Notes: generated by a model from the letters alone, not told the origin. A DNA stretch of 64,000 nt from Lunularia cruciata (GCA_948567375.1 OX419758.1:50349001-50413000); one strand, 5' to 3'. Counted from the stretch's first letter, positions 22,245-35,744 are shown. Numbers and translations are program-made.

Positions 22245-25200
22245 GGAGTAAAATTTCATGCTATATATACATTATTTAAAAAAATTCATAACCAACAAAT
22301 TTACTCTAAAATTCATCCATAATTTCATGATATTCAAAGGAAAGTATTTCTCATTAAAAGTTTTAGAACATAGTCAGATTGAGTTTCAATTAAATTTATT
22401 GAATTAAATTAATTTCAAAATAATTTAACTTAAATTTAATGATGATGTTTTGGACTAATTATATATTAAATTCTATTAAAAAAAATTCTCAAAGTTGTAA
22501 GAATATGAAAGTTATTCAACATAAGCAAAAAAATGATATGTTTGATTCTATTGTATGTAAACAGAAATTTCTTGTATAGTTAAGTTCTTGAGAAAAAGAA
22601 TTAATATATTTTCTTCCATAAAAAATGAATAGATCATCTTTTTTAAACTATACTCTTCATACTTGGTAAAATGGTCAATATTTAAGCAATATTTCTTTGA
22701 GATTCTTATTATTAGTAATTTTAAATTGACTATATTATGATATAATTCATTTTCTAATAATTATCAATAGCTTGTTAATTTGATATAAAATTCAAAAATA
22801 GTTTGAAAATAGGATAAAAAGATAAGCAAACTCTATTATAAATTCTATATAATAGAAAGGATGAAATATTGATAAATGAAATTACGCGTTAAAATGAACA
22901 TTTCATTATGGATAAAATATTATAAAGACAAAATTAATCTATATTAAAAGAGAGATAACTATGTTCTCAAAATTTTTTTAGTTATTTTAACTTCTTAAGC
23001 TTAAAATTTCAATTTTTTGTGTGAAAATATGATATAATATAAATGGGAATTAATTTCCTTAAATTTAAATTTAAGATATATCACAAAATTATTAGGCACT
23101 TGTATATAAATTGTAAATTTCAAAGAATCATGGATAGTTGGAGAATGTTTTATTTGTATTCCATTTGGAAAAGTGGCTCCTTAATATCATTTATTTTAAA
23201 AAATTTAACTTAAAAAATTTAATTTTCTACATTTGAGTATTTTGGTATTTTGATACAGATTTTAAATTAGAGAAGAATATTAAAAGTAAAGAATTCTTTT
23301 AAGGTTTGGTTAGTATGTGTTATACTAGTTAAGGTTTACATTCTTTGGAATCAAAATATTTAAATATATAAAAAAATTCTAAATTTTATTAAAATATAAC
23401 TAATTATCAAAATTATAGTTATTTCTCTCATTTTATTATCATTTTTTGGCAATTTATGATTAATTTTAAAAACTATAGATAAAAATATGTAATGCAAGCT
23501 CACTTTCAACCATTTTTTGAAAATGTTTACCATGACATTGACCTCTAAATCTTTATAAAATTTTCCAGGTGAATAGTCAGAAAATAATAATCTAAAATTA
23601 GATTTATATGAATTATTTTCTCTTCCAACTAATTATTACATATATAAATCATCTCAAAAATTATAACGAAAACTTATAAATTTAATTTTATATTTAAGCT
23701 TATTTAACGAGTTTAAGGTTTTGTGTTGACTATAAGAAGATGGAAAAACATCTCAAGATACTACAAAATTTATAGATTTCCTACACATATTTCTTATTCT
23801 TATATTTACATCTCAAAATTGCAACTATTCTTTTAGATCATAAGTAAATCACTAATTTTTTCTTCAATATTTTTACTCAATAAAAAATGAATTGCATTTA
23901 TTTTAAAAAAGAAATATTTGTTCATAAAATTTTAACTGTTCATAAAATGTAGTTCCTCAAAATAGAAGTAAGCATTGTCTTTGCAAACTAACTAGATGTA
24001 CATCAGAGATTTCAATATGAATTCTTGTGGATTCTTAAGATTTGGGTGGGTATTCATAAAAACATTTCTGCTTACTCACAAAACGAATTGGGCTCATTTA
24101 TGAATGTTGTGGTAAAATTGTAGGGTTTGAGGTAATAAATTTATAAGTACAAATTTTAAGCAAAATTTATGATCTTAATGAATGAAATACCCTTAAACCA
24201 ATAAAATTTGTGGCTCATATTTTTCACTACATATAACATTCTATATTCTTTATGGCTATGGATATTTGTCTTGTAAAACTCAAGTACACTTTGACACAAT
24301 ACAAAAAAATGGTTTTATGGTAATTTATGATACCCATAAAATGATTATTGAAACCCTTATTCTTCAAGTAAATTGGATGTACATACAAGCTTCATCTACA
24401 ACTTACTTTTGAAAGCATCTTATCTTAAGTTCAAGTTATCATTATCTACATTCTATTCAAGATTTGATACCATGGTAGCAATTTCATCTTTTATATACAA
24501 ATAGATTATCTTTTATGAATCTACAAATAGGTGCATGAAGTTGTTTTCTATTAGTTAAGACAAAACAAAATGATTGTAAAGTTAACTTAAACATATCTAG
24601 AACCTACAATAAACAATCTTATTTTCCTTCCATTTGTAATTAGATGTATTTTTTCAAAAATAACTGACAATCTGTGCATCCTGTAGTTTTTCTACATAGC
24701 GTTTGAATGTAGAATTTCCTTGAATAACCCTTGCTTCATCGAAGTATGATTTCATCTCTAATATTTGGGCTATCTAGAATGACCTTTTACTAGATCATTC
24801 ACTAGAAAAGGAAAAAGGCTACCAGCGTAGAAAAAATGAAGGAGTGGAAGACTCCATCTAGCTGGACAATATTTATAAACTTATTGAATTTCATACTTAT
24901 GGAGTATCTTATTTGGACATAAAAACCTAGATTTGTACAAAGCATTGATTTTTTTTAAAGTAAAATTCTCTTTATCATTAAGAGCTTATTTCATTATCTA
25001 TTGTCATTGCTTTCTCAATAAAATGGAAGGATATAAAACATCCTTAATCCCAATGAGAAACAAAAAAGATAGATAAGTCTCTTTAACACAATAAATCTAT
25101 TGCACGATATCAAATGAAACAATCCATGGAATCTTAAGTTTACCATTTAAAATTACTAGGATTTTCTTGCAAATCATAAAACTATTATAACGAAGAAAGT

Positions 25201-25927
25201 TGATCAATGTCAAAATATTTCAAACAAGCTACAATAAAATATAATTTAAGGTCCTAAATTAATTAGAAGACATTCACATGATAATCTTATGAGAAATTTT
25301 GATTCTTATGAGAGAATTTGATTTTCTTTTAAATGCTTTCAAACTGACTAACTTGGAAGAGTTGACCACCACCTTGATTTCATCCCAACAATGCAAAAGA
25401 TATTTTATTCCATAAAATATGCACAAAATTTAGATGCTTTTAACTCTAAATTCTTGCAGTTTTATCCTTCTTAATAATTTTGAATTTTGAATTCAATATG
25501 AGCAATTGATTTCTATACTTGAATCATGGTTTTATATCACAACTTTTTAAGTCTAAGATTGAATCTTCATATAAAGACCAAGCAATTTGATAGACTCTTC
25601 CCTTTAAACTAGCTTACTAATTAGGCTTAGTATCTTATATGGACCATCATGGTCTATATATCATACAAAATGGAATATCACTTTGATTTTCTTGAATATA
25701 TCTATTTGGACATAGAGTAACAAGTACACAAAAAAATATTTATTTCCCTTTTTGGTATTTTAAAAATTAAAGTTCAGTACCAAAGGTAATTTTTGATCCT
25801 ATTCAAAAATTATTCTCTTGATGATAATAATGGTAAGCTTTGTAGCATTGTTTTATGTTTCCACATATTAACAATGTTTTAGCTTATGAAGTTTAATGAA
25901 TGATAAATATATCCACTAAATGAATAC

Positions 25928-26074
25928 AAACTTTCCTCTTCACGTTAACTTCTTTTGGGTGCAAAAGACAAGATGCAAGAGCAATCTTTGCTTGATCACA
26001 AAACTTTCCTCTTTTCATTAACTTATTTTGGGTGCAAAAGACAAAATTCAATAGCAATATTGGCTTGATCTATA
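25928..26074. repeat. 73-bp tandem duplication
   Basis: AAACTTTCCTCTT starts units at 25928 and 26001; both contain TTTTGGGTGCAAAAGACAA and a GCTTGATC end. Confidence 0.8.
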
Positions 26075-26266
26075 CCATCATATACTACTTGTTACAACTT
26101 CTAATCATGTGTGTAGCACATAGAATGCTTTGTCAACTATGCACTCCATTCTATTCATTTCTCATAAAACAAGCAAGGCTTGAGATATGTTGTTTTTATT
26201 AAAAGGGAGAGAGAGCATAAAGCAGATTTCATATCTTTTTTGGTGTTGCTTATAAATAATAATTGT

Positions 26267-26268
<2 letters not shown>

Positions 26269-26310
<42 letters not shown>
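26269..26310. repeat. (TA)n microsatellite
   Basis: About 42 bp of TA. Confidence 0.95.
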
Positions 26311-26312
<2 letters not shown>

Positions 26313-27059
26313 AAAACTTATGAAATTACCATTTAAAAATGTTTATTTTAATAATATTTAAAAAAAATCTATTTTCACATAATATTAAAGTCTAAGAGTA
26401 AAGATAAGAAAATAAAAAAACCTTTCTACCTACTAAAATGTAGGATTTTAGAAATCATCCTTGTACTAACAAGAATAGCACAATCTAATTCAACCAGTAA
26501 TTTAACACATTCTTCATCACTTTCAAACCTATCTCTACTTGGAATTTTAACTAAATTGCCACAATCAAATAGCCCCATTATGGTGCTATTAGCTGATGTT
26601 TGTTGCTTTACCTTTGGGTTTAAAAGATCCTTGTGTCACACTACATGCAAATGGTTTTACTAGTCAATATGGTTCAATATCATTTCTCAAATGGGAAATA
26701 AAAATGTAAGTTGAGAAATTGATTGATTTACCAAGGATAAAACTTTGAATTGTATATATATTTAATTATAAAGCTCTATTTTTCTCATTGATATTGAGAT
26801 TTTTGGAGTCAATATCTTTTATTTGAAAAGAGAAAGGTAAATTATGTATAAGTTACCATTATATATTAAGATAATCCCCATAGACATGAGGTCTAAAGGC
26901 CAAGTGTTGCAATATGCAAAGCTTTAACAATATCAAATGATGTAGGGTATCAATGGACTTACTATACTTGCAAGTTTAATTCTTGTTAATTAGATTTGCT
27001 GTTATATTAGAATTAGTAGTAAGTTTTCTTCAAGCAAGCTATTTTAATTAGAGCAATTC

Positions 27060-28800
27060 CCACATGCATAAAAAGTTTCCTCATAGAGATGCTTGTCCGT
27101 AAATCATGTAAAGCTATGATGCGGTCATTGAAAAACAATGAAAGCCCTCACAAAAATTAGGCTTCCATGGTGTTATAGGTGTTATACTATTGCAAGTGTC
27201 ATAGGAATATTTTTTGCAATTTTTTTAATATTTAACAATATACTCAAGATTTGAGCTTTTGTGTCTTATTACTATTAAGACTCTCTTCTTGCAATTGTAA
27301 ATTATATATGTAATTGTTAAGATTCCTAGTATCTCAATAGATTCTTGATGAACATTTGGAAATCAAGAAAAAGTATGAATATTTTATTTATATTTTATAC
27401 AATAACATAAAGCTATAATATCCATGGAGCACTTGAAGTTGCAAAAACATCATTGGGCCAATACTAATCTATAGGCTTGAGAGGAGAAACAAGATTTAAG
27501 ATACAAACATATTGCCAAAGTTTACAAGGACACTTGGACATCATTATCTCCATCTACCTTCCTACCTAAGCTACACAATGGGCAATCAAAGTCCAACTGT
27601 GTATCATGTTTCCCTCTCTTAAGAAACTTCAAAGACAAAACATGTTGCGAAAGATCATGGGATATCAAAAAGGGCTAATAGAGAGTGACACTCACTTGAA
27701 GCATATTTTCCTTGAAAATTTGCTATAGGCTGCAATTCAACAATGAAAAAATGTAAACCGCTTGGATTCTTATAGGTAAATATCCCTTAAATCTCCATCT
27801 TACAGAGTAGAAGCTCAAAACAAGTTCAACAAGACACTATACTTCCACAAGCAAATCTATAAACATTTCCACTTGAGACTTGATATGTTATGATTTGGAC
27901 ATGAATGAAAGCCCTAGGTACTACCTCTTGAGCTTCATCATGTTCACGGATGGCAATACAAGCTCCAAAGTCTAAATTTGTATGATGGTAAGATAAAAAT
28001 GTGACAATTCAAATTTGGTTATAAAATTGTGAAACAAATAATTACAAGTTTCCAGATTTTTTTGAGAGACAACAAGCCTACCAAAACATTATAGAATGTG
28101 GTTGCTTGAATAAGAAAAAATTAATTTTAACTCTTCCTTATATATAGTCATCTCTATGCAAGAGTGAAGTAATCCCCATATAGTACGATGGCCAGTCCTT
28201 GTACTGCTCCTTGATGGCCTAGATATTGGTTGATGATATGCCTACAACAAAGAGTTCAATCCAAATTTGACTTCAGTCTAACAAAGTAGATTAATAACAA
28301 GAAGTGGAACTCTTAGATTCCAAACAAGGTAAATTGTGGATAGCTAAGTGGTTCAAATGACAATTGTTGTAATTTGATACTTTTTTGCAAGGTCCTAAAG
28401 ACATTTAGCTACATAAGAAAAGTAGTCAATGATCAAATGAAATTAAAGCCCCCACCCAAGTTCTAAGAAAGAAGCATGCAACTTGATAAAGAGCTTGTTG
28501 TATACACATCCACTTTGATGGACTAACATAGTGCGTACACTTGGTATGTTCTTGAGTGGTTGAGGTCATATCAATAGGGAATTTGAGTAACCAATCCTAT
28601 TGAAAACCTAAAAGAACATGCATGATTGAGCTTTGTCATGCTTGGTGCAATTGCATGTGCAAACACTATGCAATGCAATGTACACAACAAAAAAGTAGGA
28701 GTTTGGTAGAGTTGTGCATTAAGGCCCTTCCACTCTATTAAGTATGATTTTTCTAGCTATTCCAAAAAAAAAGGAAGTCCCATGTATTAATGAGCAAGAT
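27060..28800 (-). repeat. Minus-oriented copy of the 1.7 kb dispersed repeat
   Basis: The inverse complement aligns with 14100-15900 over most of its length, with indels and a displaced terminal block. It lies about 1 kb beyond the helicase C-terminus on the same strand, so the repeat may be the region downstream of helicase in the original Helitron. Plant Helitrons can carry RPA-like OB-fold genes there, but no OB fold could be read with confidence. Confidence 0.75.
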
Positions 28801-29829
28801 GCAAAGGGGAAATATCAAAGTACAAATTTGTACTCACTTGGCAATTGTAGCAAATATATCCAATTTTGACAGATTGAAGCATATTGAAATAACTATATTA
28901 GATCCCCAAGTAAATGAGTTTGTATCAGACCTTCATGTGCCAAAACTAGAATCATCAATCAGTTTGAATTGATGCAGTAGGTGGAACAAAGAATAGACTC
29001 CTAAGTTCTAGGTCAATATCAAACAAAATATCTATATACATAAGTTCCAAAAGTAGCATTATAAAAAGAGTTTCCTTCACATGAAGTCAAATAGAATCAT
29101 ACTTCTTCAACAAACCAAATACAATCATCATTTGTAAATAGAAATAATGTCATAAAAAGTTTTGGTCTCTACCAGTAACAACTTCTGCCCCTACAAAATC
29201 TCAACAAATACTTCTTCCTTGTAGTTTATAACTACATCTTTGCCTAGTTTGCAATATTGAGAAAATAAGATAACTCCCATGGTGTAAGAGAAAATTATAG
29301 AATTTCTTCCTTAGCTAGAGATTTCAAGCAAAAGACATTATAATGCAGCTAAGAATGGTAATGAGGTTTGCATTACTTACTCACAATTATTGCTTAGACT
29401 TAATGAGCGCACATTTTATTGTCAAGTACAATGTTCTTGTGCAAGCAAGATCATACATAAACAACCCATGTAGCTTGGAAAGACTTGAACTAGAGGCATG
29501 CCTCCAATAAAATTTAGCAATAACTTGAAACAAACCACTTAACATGGTGAAACAAATCATCTCAATAAAGGCACCAGCTAGGAAAATATATTGAGAGTGA
29601 GGTACAATAGATTTATAGTGGGCAAATGAAATAAATATCATCTACAATGAACTGCATGTTGATACCATAGCAATGGATTGCAAAGGCCTCAACATAAACT
29701 ACCAATGAAGTAATCAAAGAATCTCTTTATGAACCATGTTCTTGCTGGTGAAATTCCTATTGTGCAAGATTGACTAATCCTTGCCATGCTTGATAAAGAG
29801 ACATACTCCTCCAAATGAGCAAGAATGAA
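28801..29829. other. Sequence beyond the Helitron helicase C-terminus
   Basis: A frame of 84 codons at 29641-29387 (-) has no recognised domain. AT-rich and heavily stopped in all frames. Confidence 0.4.
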
Positions 29830-30275
29830 TTAGTACCATATAGAGCTGACCATGTGAAAAGATTGTTTAGGCAAGTAGACAGGAACCTTGTCCAAAGATT
29901 GACCTTGACTCTTATTAATAGTCACAACAAATGCTAAGTTTAGAAGGAATTGCTTCCTTTGAATTATCACCTGAGTGATATTATCAATTGGTGATAACTT
30001 TAGATGTGGGATCAACACTAGCTCTCCTTTGCTTGCTCTAATGAGGATCTCACACTTGATAGTGTTATTGAATATGAACTTCACTTGCACTTGTGTTCCA
30101 TTGATGAGCCCCTTTATGATGTTCCAGGTTTATCATGAGCATAACAATGGCATCATGCTTGAGGAAGATCACTAATTTCCATGGAATTGAGGTACTCAAT
30201 TGGGAAAGCTAGCTATTCCTTCATGCTAATGGATACAATCTGATCTATACTTAGATAGGTGGTTGTGACAACCCG
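29830..30275 (-). pseudogene. Helitron helicase C-terminal part (Pif1-like)
   Basis: The minus strand reads TTTYLSIDQI (near 30260), then a YPIEFLN-like and an NGT-like segment, then LVLIPHLKLSP, IQRKQFLLNLAFVVTINKSQGQSLDKV and a VYLP end. This is the order of the Pif1/Helitron helicase C-terminus, including the NKSQGQ motif. Stops near 30200-30100 show decay. The upstream helicase resumes at 34045 across an insertion. Confidence 0.85.
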
Positions 30276-31058
30276 GCAAATATCACTTTTGCGATAATCG
30301 GGTAGGTAAAGTTCATTCCCGCAGAGATACGAGTCAGAAATGTCCAAATACAAAGTCAAAGTAACAATCACAGTTCTTCTTGGTTGTGTCTTTAATCTCT
30401 CAGGTAGAAACCACACCCAGAAGAGAGTAACAAGCACTGATTCTAAGTCTTGTCACGAATTAACACTCCTTAATCAAAACTCCATCAATTCTTTCCAAAA
30501 AATCTTGATTGTGATGATTCATGCTCTCCCAAAAATGGCACTTCACTGCAAAATGACTTCACCTCAGATTTTTTTTCCACCCCTCCACTGAAGACACAAC
30601 TTCCTTGATCAAAATTGCTTCACATCAACTTTGCACTGCACTCACAAATGTAGAATACTACCAACACTACAATTCCTCTTAGATCTATCAAGGCATTGCT
30701 TCGATTGCACTTCACTTAGGATCAAACACATAGAATGAAGATCAAGGCTGTGGAATCCAACATCAAACAAGCACTTTGGCTTGCACTTTGAATTTCTCCA
30801 CACACTCATAAACACAATCTAAAAGTTTATACTCAGAATTAAGCTCAAGCAACGAGCACTACTTCACAGCACTTCACTTTATCTATTCTCAGAATTATGA
30901 GCACTAAACAACATAAGACTGCAAATGCCACTCTTAAGTAGTGAAACAATCGATAGTTATCTTCCTAATGCACCTCTTCCTTATGACTCTACAAACTTGC
31001 ATATCCGAAATGACAATGCACCTCTTCATATCTGCCTATTCAAATCTCAAATCGGTTA

Positions 31059-33627
31059 CTAATCCGATCCGATGTCTACTTCTTCCTCGGCTTTCAAACC
31101 CAAACACGAAGTAACTTTACTTCCTATTTCTCTATCTTTGGGTTTCATAATTCCTACCTCTTTTACCAGATCTAACAATTCTCTTTCTTGATCTGACATT
31201 TCACTAGTGGATAATCTATCTAACTCCTTATCTTCTGACCCACTCTTCTCTAATGCCTCCAATGGTAACTCCAAAGACATCTGCACTCCTACTTCATCTA
31301 CTTCGGGTTTTTCTCTAACATCTTTCCGAAGTTTATCTATCTCCAACTTTACCAAATCTAATCTAATCGTGATATTATCTTCTACTTCTAATATTTTCCT
31401 ATCTACACAAGTTCTGAGACTAATTAATAATGCATTCAAATCTGTATCCTTCACATGTCTCCTCCTTGTCTCTTGCACCAACAACTTCAACTCATGCATC
31501 CTTGTCTCTTCAATACAAACATTGGCCTCTGTACTTAGCATCGCATTCATCTTGATTACAATCTCCTTCAATGGCTCCAATCTCATCTTCCTTTCACGCT
31601 CCTGATTTGCAAGCCAATCTTCCCTGTATATTGCCAATTTTGCCTCAAACTTGGCTTTCACAATTTCCTTCTCCTTCTCCTTCTGCACAACCTTCTCCTC
31701 CTAATTACAAAGTAACTCTCATAATCTCTCTTCTTCCCTATATCTCATTGTCAACTCCCGTTGCCACAATTGCTTCTTCTCTTCTACACTCTCCATCACT
31801 CTATCGAGCTCTTGTTCCTTCTCTACTACCCTCGCCATAGCATGGATAATTTCTAGTCTTGAATCAACAAACTGTTGCTTCAAGATTTCATACTCAACTA
31901 CTTGTCCTTCCCTTGCTATGTCACTCTACTTCACAAGTTCCTCTCGATACCTTGCTTCTCTCTTCAAGTTCTCAATCACTTGACTCTGCACTACTGCATC
32001 CACTTGCAATACTTCCCTTTCCTCGTCACCTTGGATTATACTCTTCTTCAACTCCGAGTTCTCTTCTTCTAGTCTTGTTAATACTTGCAACATAGTCTTC
32101 ACCTCCGGACACTTTGATTGCATCTTCCTCTTCTTGTACTCTAGCTTCACTAACAACGGGCACACAACTTCTTGCAGGTACTCCATTCCATCACTCGCAA
32201 CTACTTCAACCTGCGGAGTGATCTCGTTCTTTACCTCTTCTTCTCCCAATACTCTTCTTCTCTGCAGTCATTGTATCGGAATAGACGCTTCACTTCCCGA
32301 ACTAGCATTCTCCTCTTCCCTTGCCTTGCTTGGACCCGCTTCACACTTTGCCTTGCGCCTTGACCGAACTCCCCTCTGAATCATAATCTTCTTCTCCTCT
32401 GGCTTGGGTACTTCATCCTCCAACTTTGCATTATTCTCTTCCTTGAGCTCCACCCATCCTTGTTTGCAGGTACTGACGTCATTTCCCCACCTTCATTACT
32501 ATCACTACTCGTATCCCCACTTTGTAGCGTGAGCTTGGGTTCTTCCTCATGTTTCGAGTCTTCGGACTTGCACTCAGCTTCGCCCTTTGAGTCTTCTTCC
32601 GATGACGCGATCACCACCATACCTTTCCTTACATTTCCTCTCTTGGTCTTGCGAGGTCTTGTCTACTCTACGTCTTTGCCTTCTCCTTTTCGACTCCGCT
32701 TCTTCGACTTTGGAGTACTTACTTTTACCTGCGCACTCTTTCCCGTCTGCACGTAGTACTCATCACTGCTTTGGATTTGAAGAATATACTGTTGCTCTTC
32801 CGTGTCAACTTCCTTTCTCAAGTCGGGATGAAAGTGAGACACCATTTTGCTGCGCTCTACTGCATTGAGCAAATTCAACCCGAGGTAGAAATGTGCTACA
32901 AACGGCACGATGTAGTGTAGAGGTGACTTATCCCACAAATTCCACACCATTTGCCTTGTTCTCCCATGGAAGCACCTCGCCCAGTTGATGGGTTCTCCTG
33001 CAAACATCTTATGGAAGAACACCACTTGGTGTTTCATCACATCACATAAGTCATTCTCTCCGGCTTCAGGATTGCCATGAGAGCACTCACGATCCCTCTC
33101 TTGACCGGATCTTTGTAACTCTCTACTTTATACCCATTCTTTGTCCTCTTCAAAGAGAAGGCATCCCTCACTTCTTGGGTTTCTTTGGCTACCTCTCCCT
33201 TCCCCAAGAACATGGCACCCTGCTCCGTGCCTGCCTCTCTTCCAAGTACCAATCTCCAATCCGACTTTGTCCAGCAAGCCGGATTTCCTCTCTTCCCCTC
33301 TTCCTCGGGGCCATCGAGACACTTACTCTCGATTATCTTGGTCATGAATCTTGGAGAACTCACATTCCAGTTCCACGCCAAGAATGTGATCCGAAGTCGG
33401 CTCAAGACTTCAATTCTTGCGATCACATCTAACCTTTGAATCTCATGATTTCTCACTGCAAATTTGGAGTTCTTCTTTCCTCCTCCCATCTTTCTTGCTT
33501 CCTCACTGTCTCTTGGGTTAACTCTCTCAAACTCTCCTCTACACACTAGCGCATCTTCAACTTTACTTCCCTTCCCCCAATCTCCTACAGGATGACTCCT
33601 CAACGGTGAAGGAAAATTGCTCAACAT
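31059..33627 (-). pseudogene. Broken reading frame of an unrecognised, mostly coiled-coil protein
   Basis: Successive minus-strand frames (33627-33037, 33040-32663, 32620-32381, 32249-31926, 31688-31059) read as one protein of about 800 residues with a few frameshifts and stops. The N-terminal part is globular (ITFLAWNWNVSSPRFMTKI, then MMKHQVVFFHKMFAGEPINW and HYIVPFVAHFYLGLNLL). The middle is acidic and Ser-rich with a basic PKSKKRSRKG cluster. The rest is Glu/Lys/Leu heptad-rich coiled coil. The globular part faintly resembles plant transposon 'mobile domain' proteins, but no assignment is made. The first junction is a single-base phase change at 33037-33040, so decay is recent. Confidence 0.5.
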
Positions 33628-34039
33628 TGCTTCGTTGTTAGCCCAATTTTTATAGAGTCGTGCCTTCTTTGTCTCTCTTCAATTCAAGTTTCTACCAAGA
33701 AATCACACCTCTTGCATGCGCCTATCACTGTCAATTGTACTTCACCTGTATGACTGCCAGTTTTTGAACGGTCTCTTCTTGAATTTCTTGCCCCAAAGAA
33801 AAGTTGTTACACTGTCTTTGCCTTGGGTTGAGCTCCCCCCGATACAAAGACTTCTTACTTCGGGTTGTATGCTGATAAGGCAAGTCCGAGTACTTTGCCT
33901 TATGACCTGAAGGCACGTTACCTTGGGTTTCATCCCAAAGACTCTTTTCTTCGCCTTCTTTGGCCATATAGGTGCAATCCGACTTCTCTATACACTTCTT
34001 CTTCTCCATTTCAAAAAAAACAAAAAATGTGGGTACCAT
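33628..34039 (-). other. Leader portion of the insertion
   Basis: A frame of 102 codons (34039-33731) with a Lys/Glu-rich start lies upstream of the coiled-coil frames. It follows a T-rich run just inside the insertion border. Function unknown. Confidence 0.3.
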
Positions 34040-34044
34040 AGTGG

Positions 34045-35625
34045 TAAAAGTGCCAGAATATGGTCTATAATATTTGCATTTACCTTGGTGTAATCTTCAT
34101 TGCATGGAGCAAGAATGGCCATCTTTGAAATCTACGGGGAAGAGAGAAGTTGGGGTAAATCTAAAAAATGAATTTCTCAAAGATTCTATTCCTAGAAGAT
34201 AGGGGCAAAGGATAGACCACTCAAAAATTGGAACCTTGAGAAGAGGACCATTGCCAACATGCAACAAATATTGTTCAAATCATCCTCTCCATGCTTTGCT
34301 CTCATGTGGATTGTTAATTCAAAGCATTTGACATGGGTCCAAAGGCTATTGCTCTTGAGGTTTGCCTAAAGCACTTAGATGGCCACCATGAAGAATGGCA
34401 GTAAAACATTGATGAAAGTTACCACAAAACATAATAATGTTGGCTCCAAAAGGAACATCATGTCTATCAAAGGATGTAAGGTCTTGGAAAAGATGATTAA
34501 TGATAGTTAAGATGCCGGATACAATCATTGAAGCCTCATCTATGATAATTAGTGACAAGGAGTAGAGATTTTGAGCATATGAAGATTGGTTCCACATCTA
34601 CAATTGACTTACTTGTAAAATTAATGGGTATCTTGAAGGCATTGTGAAGAGTTCACCCACCATCCACCAAAATTGCCGCAATGCCTATGAAAGTTGTTGG
34701 TAGAGCAATGAAGTTCATGCTTCTCACTTTGGCAAGGATAACATGTTGGACAAAAGTCCTGCCACAACCAGTAGGTGCATCAAGATAGAACATTTTTAGA
34801 GTTGATGTATTATCATCTAGAGTTGCAATAAAAAAATCAATAACCAATTATTGCTCCATGTTTGCTATGCATTAAAGTCCAAGAAAGATATCTTCTTGTT
34901 CTATAAGGTTAGGATTGTTTGTATCACCTATATTAATTTGAAATTTTGGAAGTTTGAGGTCCTTAAAACATGTTTTATGTGTGAGCCAAATATCATTGAT
35001 CTCAATCAATGCATGATTTTATGCATTGGCAATCAATCAACATGCCACCAACAAGGAAACTATCAATCATATCACTAGAAAATTCTTGTAAAAGTGAATC
35101 AGCCTGGTCAAGTGTATTTAGTGCACAAATGATGGCAAATAATTCATAGATTTGATGTGCAAATTGATATGATACTACCTCCAAAAGAGTTTCCTGATGC
35201 TCTTCAATTGAGAAGACCATATTTTGAGCAATTGCAGCTCTATGGAATGTCAAATGAGTGAATTTATCACTTTTTTTGAGCTCCAAGAAATTAGTTGCAC
35301 CTTGAACATGAAGGAATAAAAGTTGGAGATGAAAATGCTCAATATTCTTAGGATTGATAGTGTAAAGGCAAGGCATAGCTCCCTGCGTATGTGGTTACAA
35401 ATGCTTACCTTCCCATGTATAATGTTGGGGTATCTTTGTGTAAAAGAAGTGCCAAGCTTATGCATTGGATGTATTAAGGCAAATCAAGCCAAGAGCTTTG
35501 GAGTTTGGGTGAGCCATGGCTTTTGCCTAATTCCTAGGATGGACTCAAACTATTTGCTTGCCCTCAAGATGGCAATCCAATGGAATTACAATGTGTGAAT
35601 TGTGATCCATTGGAAAAGAGCTCAA
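34045..35625 (-). pseudogene. Helitron helicase N-terminal and motor part (Pif1-like)
   Basis: Reading downstream on the minus strand: SNSHIVIPLDCHLEGKQIV and HPNSKALG-like segments (35610-35480), QHYTWEGK, then YTINPKNIEHFHLQLLFLHV and a GATNFLEL block (35365-35270), a Walker A segment APTGCGRTF (near 34770, with Arg replacing the usual Lys), ALPTTFIGIAA, Walker B with LIIIDEASM (near 34545), FGANIIMFCGNFHQ (near 34430), an LTIHMRAKH-like block and LAPCNEDYTKVNANIID (near 34090). Stops and phase changes interrupt it, so it is inactive. Confidence 0.87.
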
Positions 35626-35744
35626 CCACCATATAGACTCAATCAATTATTGTGCATATATACATTGCTATCAACATCATACACTATAAACACATAACTC
35701 ACACATAAGTCATACATAAACGCTAAAGTAACACAATAGTTAGT

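Larger units (their letters stand above)
20421..27059. other. Long, very AT-rich stretch without genes
   Basis: Apart from tandem duplications at 21496 and 25928 and microsatellites at 22151 and 26269, no frame of note is present over about 6 kb. Composition is lower in GC than the gene islands. It looks like old, decayed repetitive DNA. Confidence 0.6.
30276..34044 (-). mobile_element. 3.8 kb insertion splitting the Helitron helicase
   Basis: Helicase homology stops after an IIDHILALLP segment (about 34050) and resumes at TTTYLSID (about 30260), adjacent parts of one protein, so the sequence between is an insertion. It is richer in GC than its surroundings and carries long minus-strand frames for a coiled-coil protein (31059-33627). 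No terminal direct or inverted repeats and no target duplication were found by eye, so its class is open. Borders are accurate to perhaps 20 bp. Confidence 0.7.

Noticed and set aside
27060-28800. RPA-like OB-fold gene of a Helitron in the 1.7 kb repeat
   Set aside because: The position is right, but no OB-fold motif could be read in any frame.
31207-31605. Plus-strand frame of 132 codons in the Helitron insertion, with a Ser/Leu-rich product
   Set aside because: It is the antisense shadow of the Glu/Lys-rich coiled-coil frame on the minus strand; Ser/Leu/Thr richness is what that complement gives.
30267-34040. LTR pair bounding the Helitron insertion (a TGTGACAACCC start at 30265-30275)
   Set aside because: No matching direct repeat was found at the other border, and no primer-binding site or polypurine tract in the right order.
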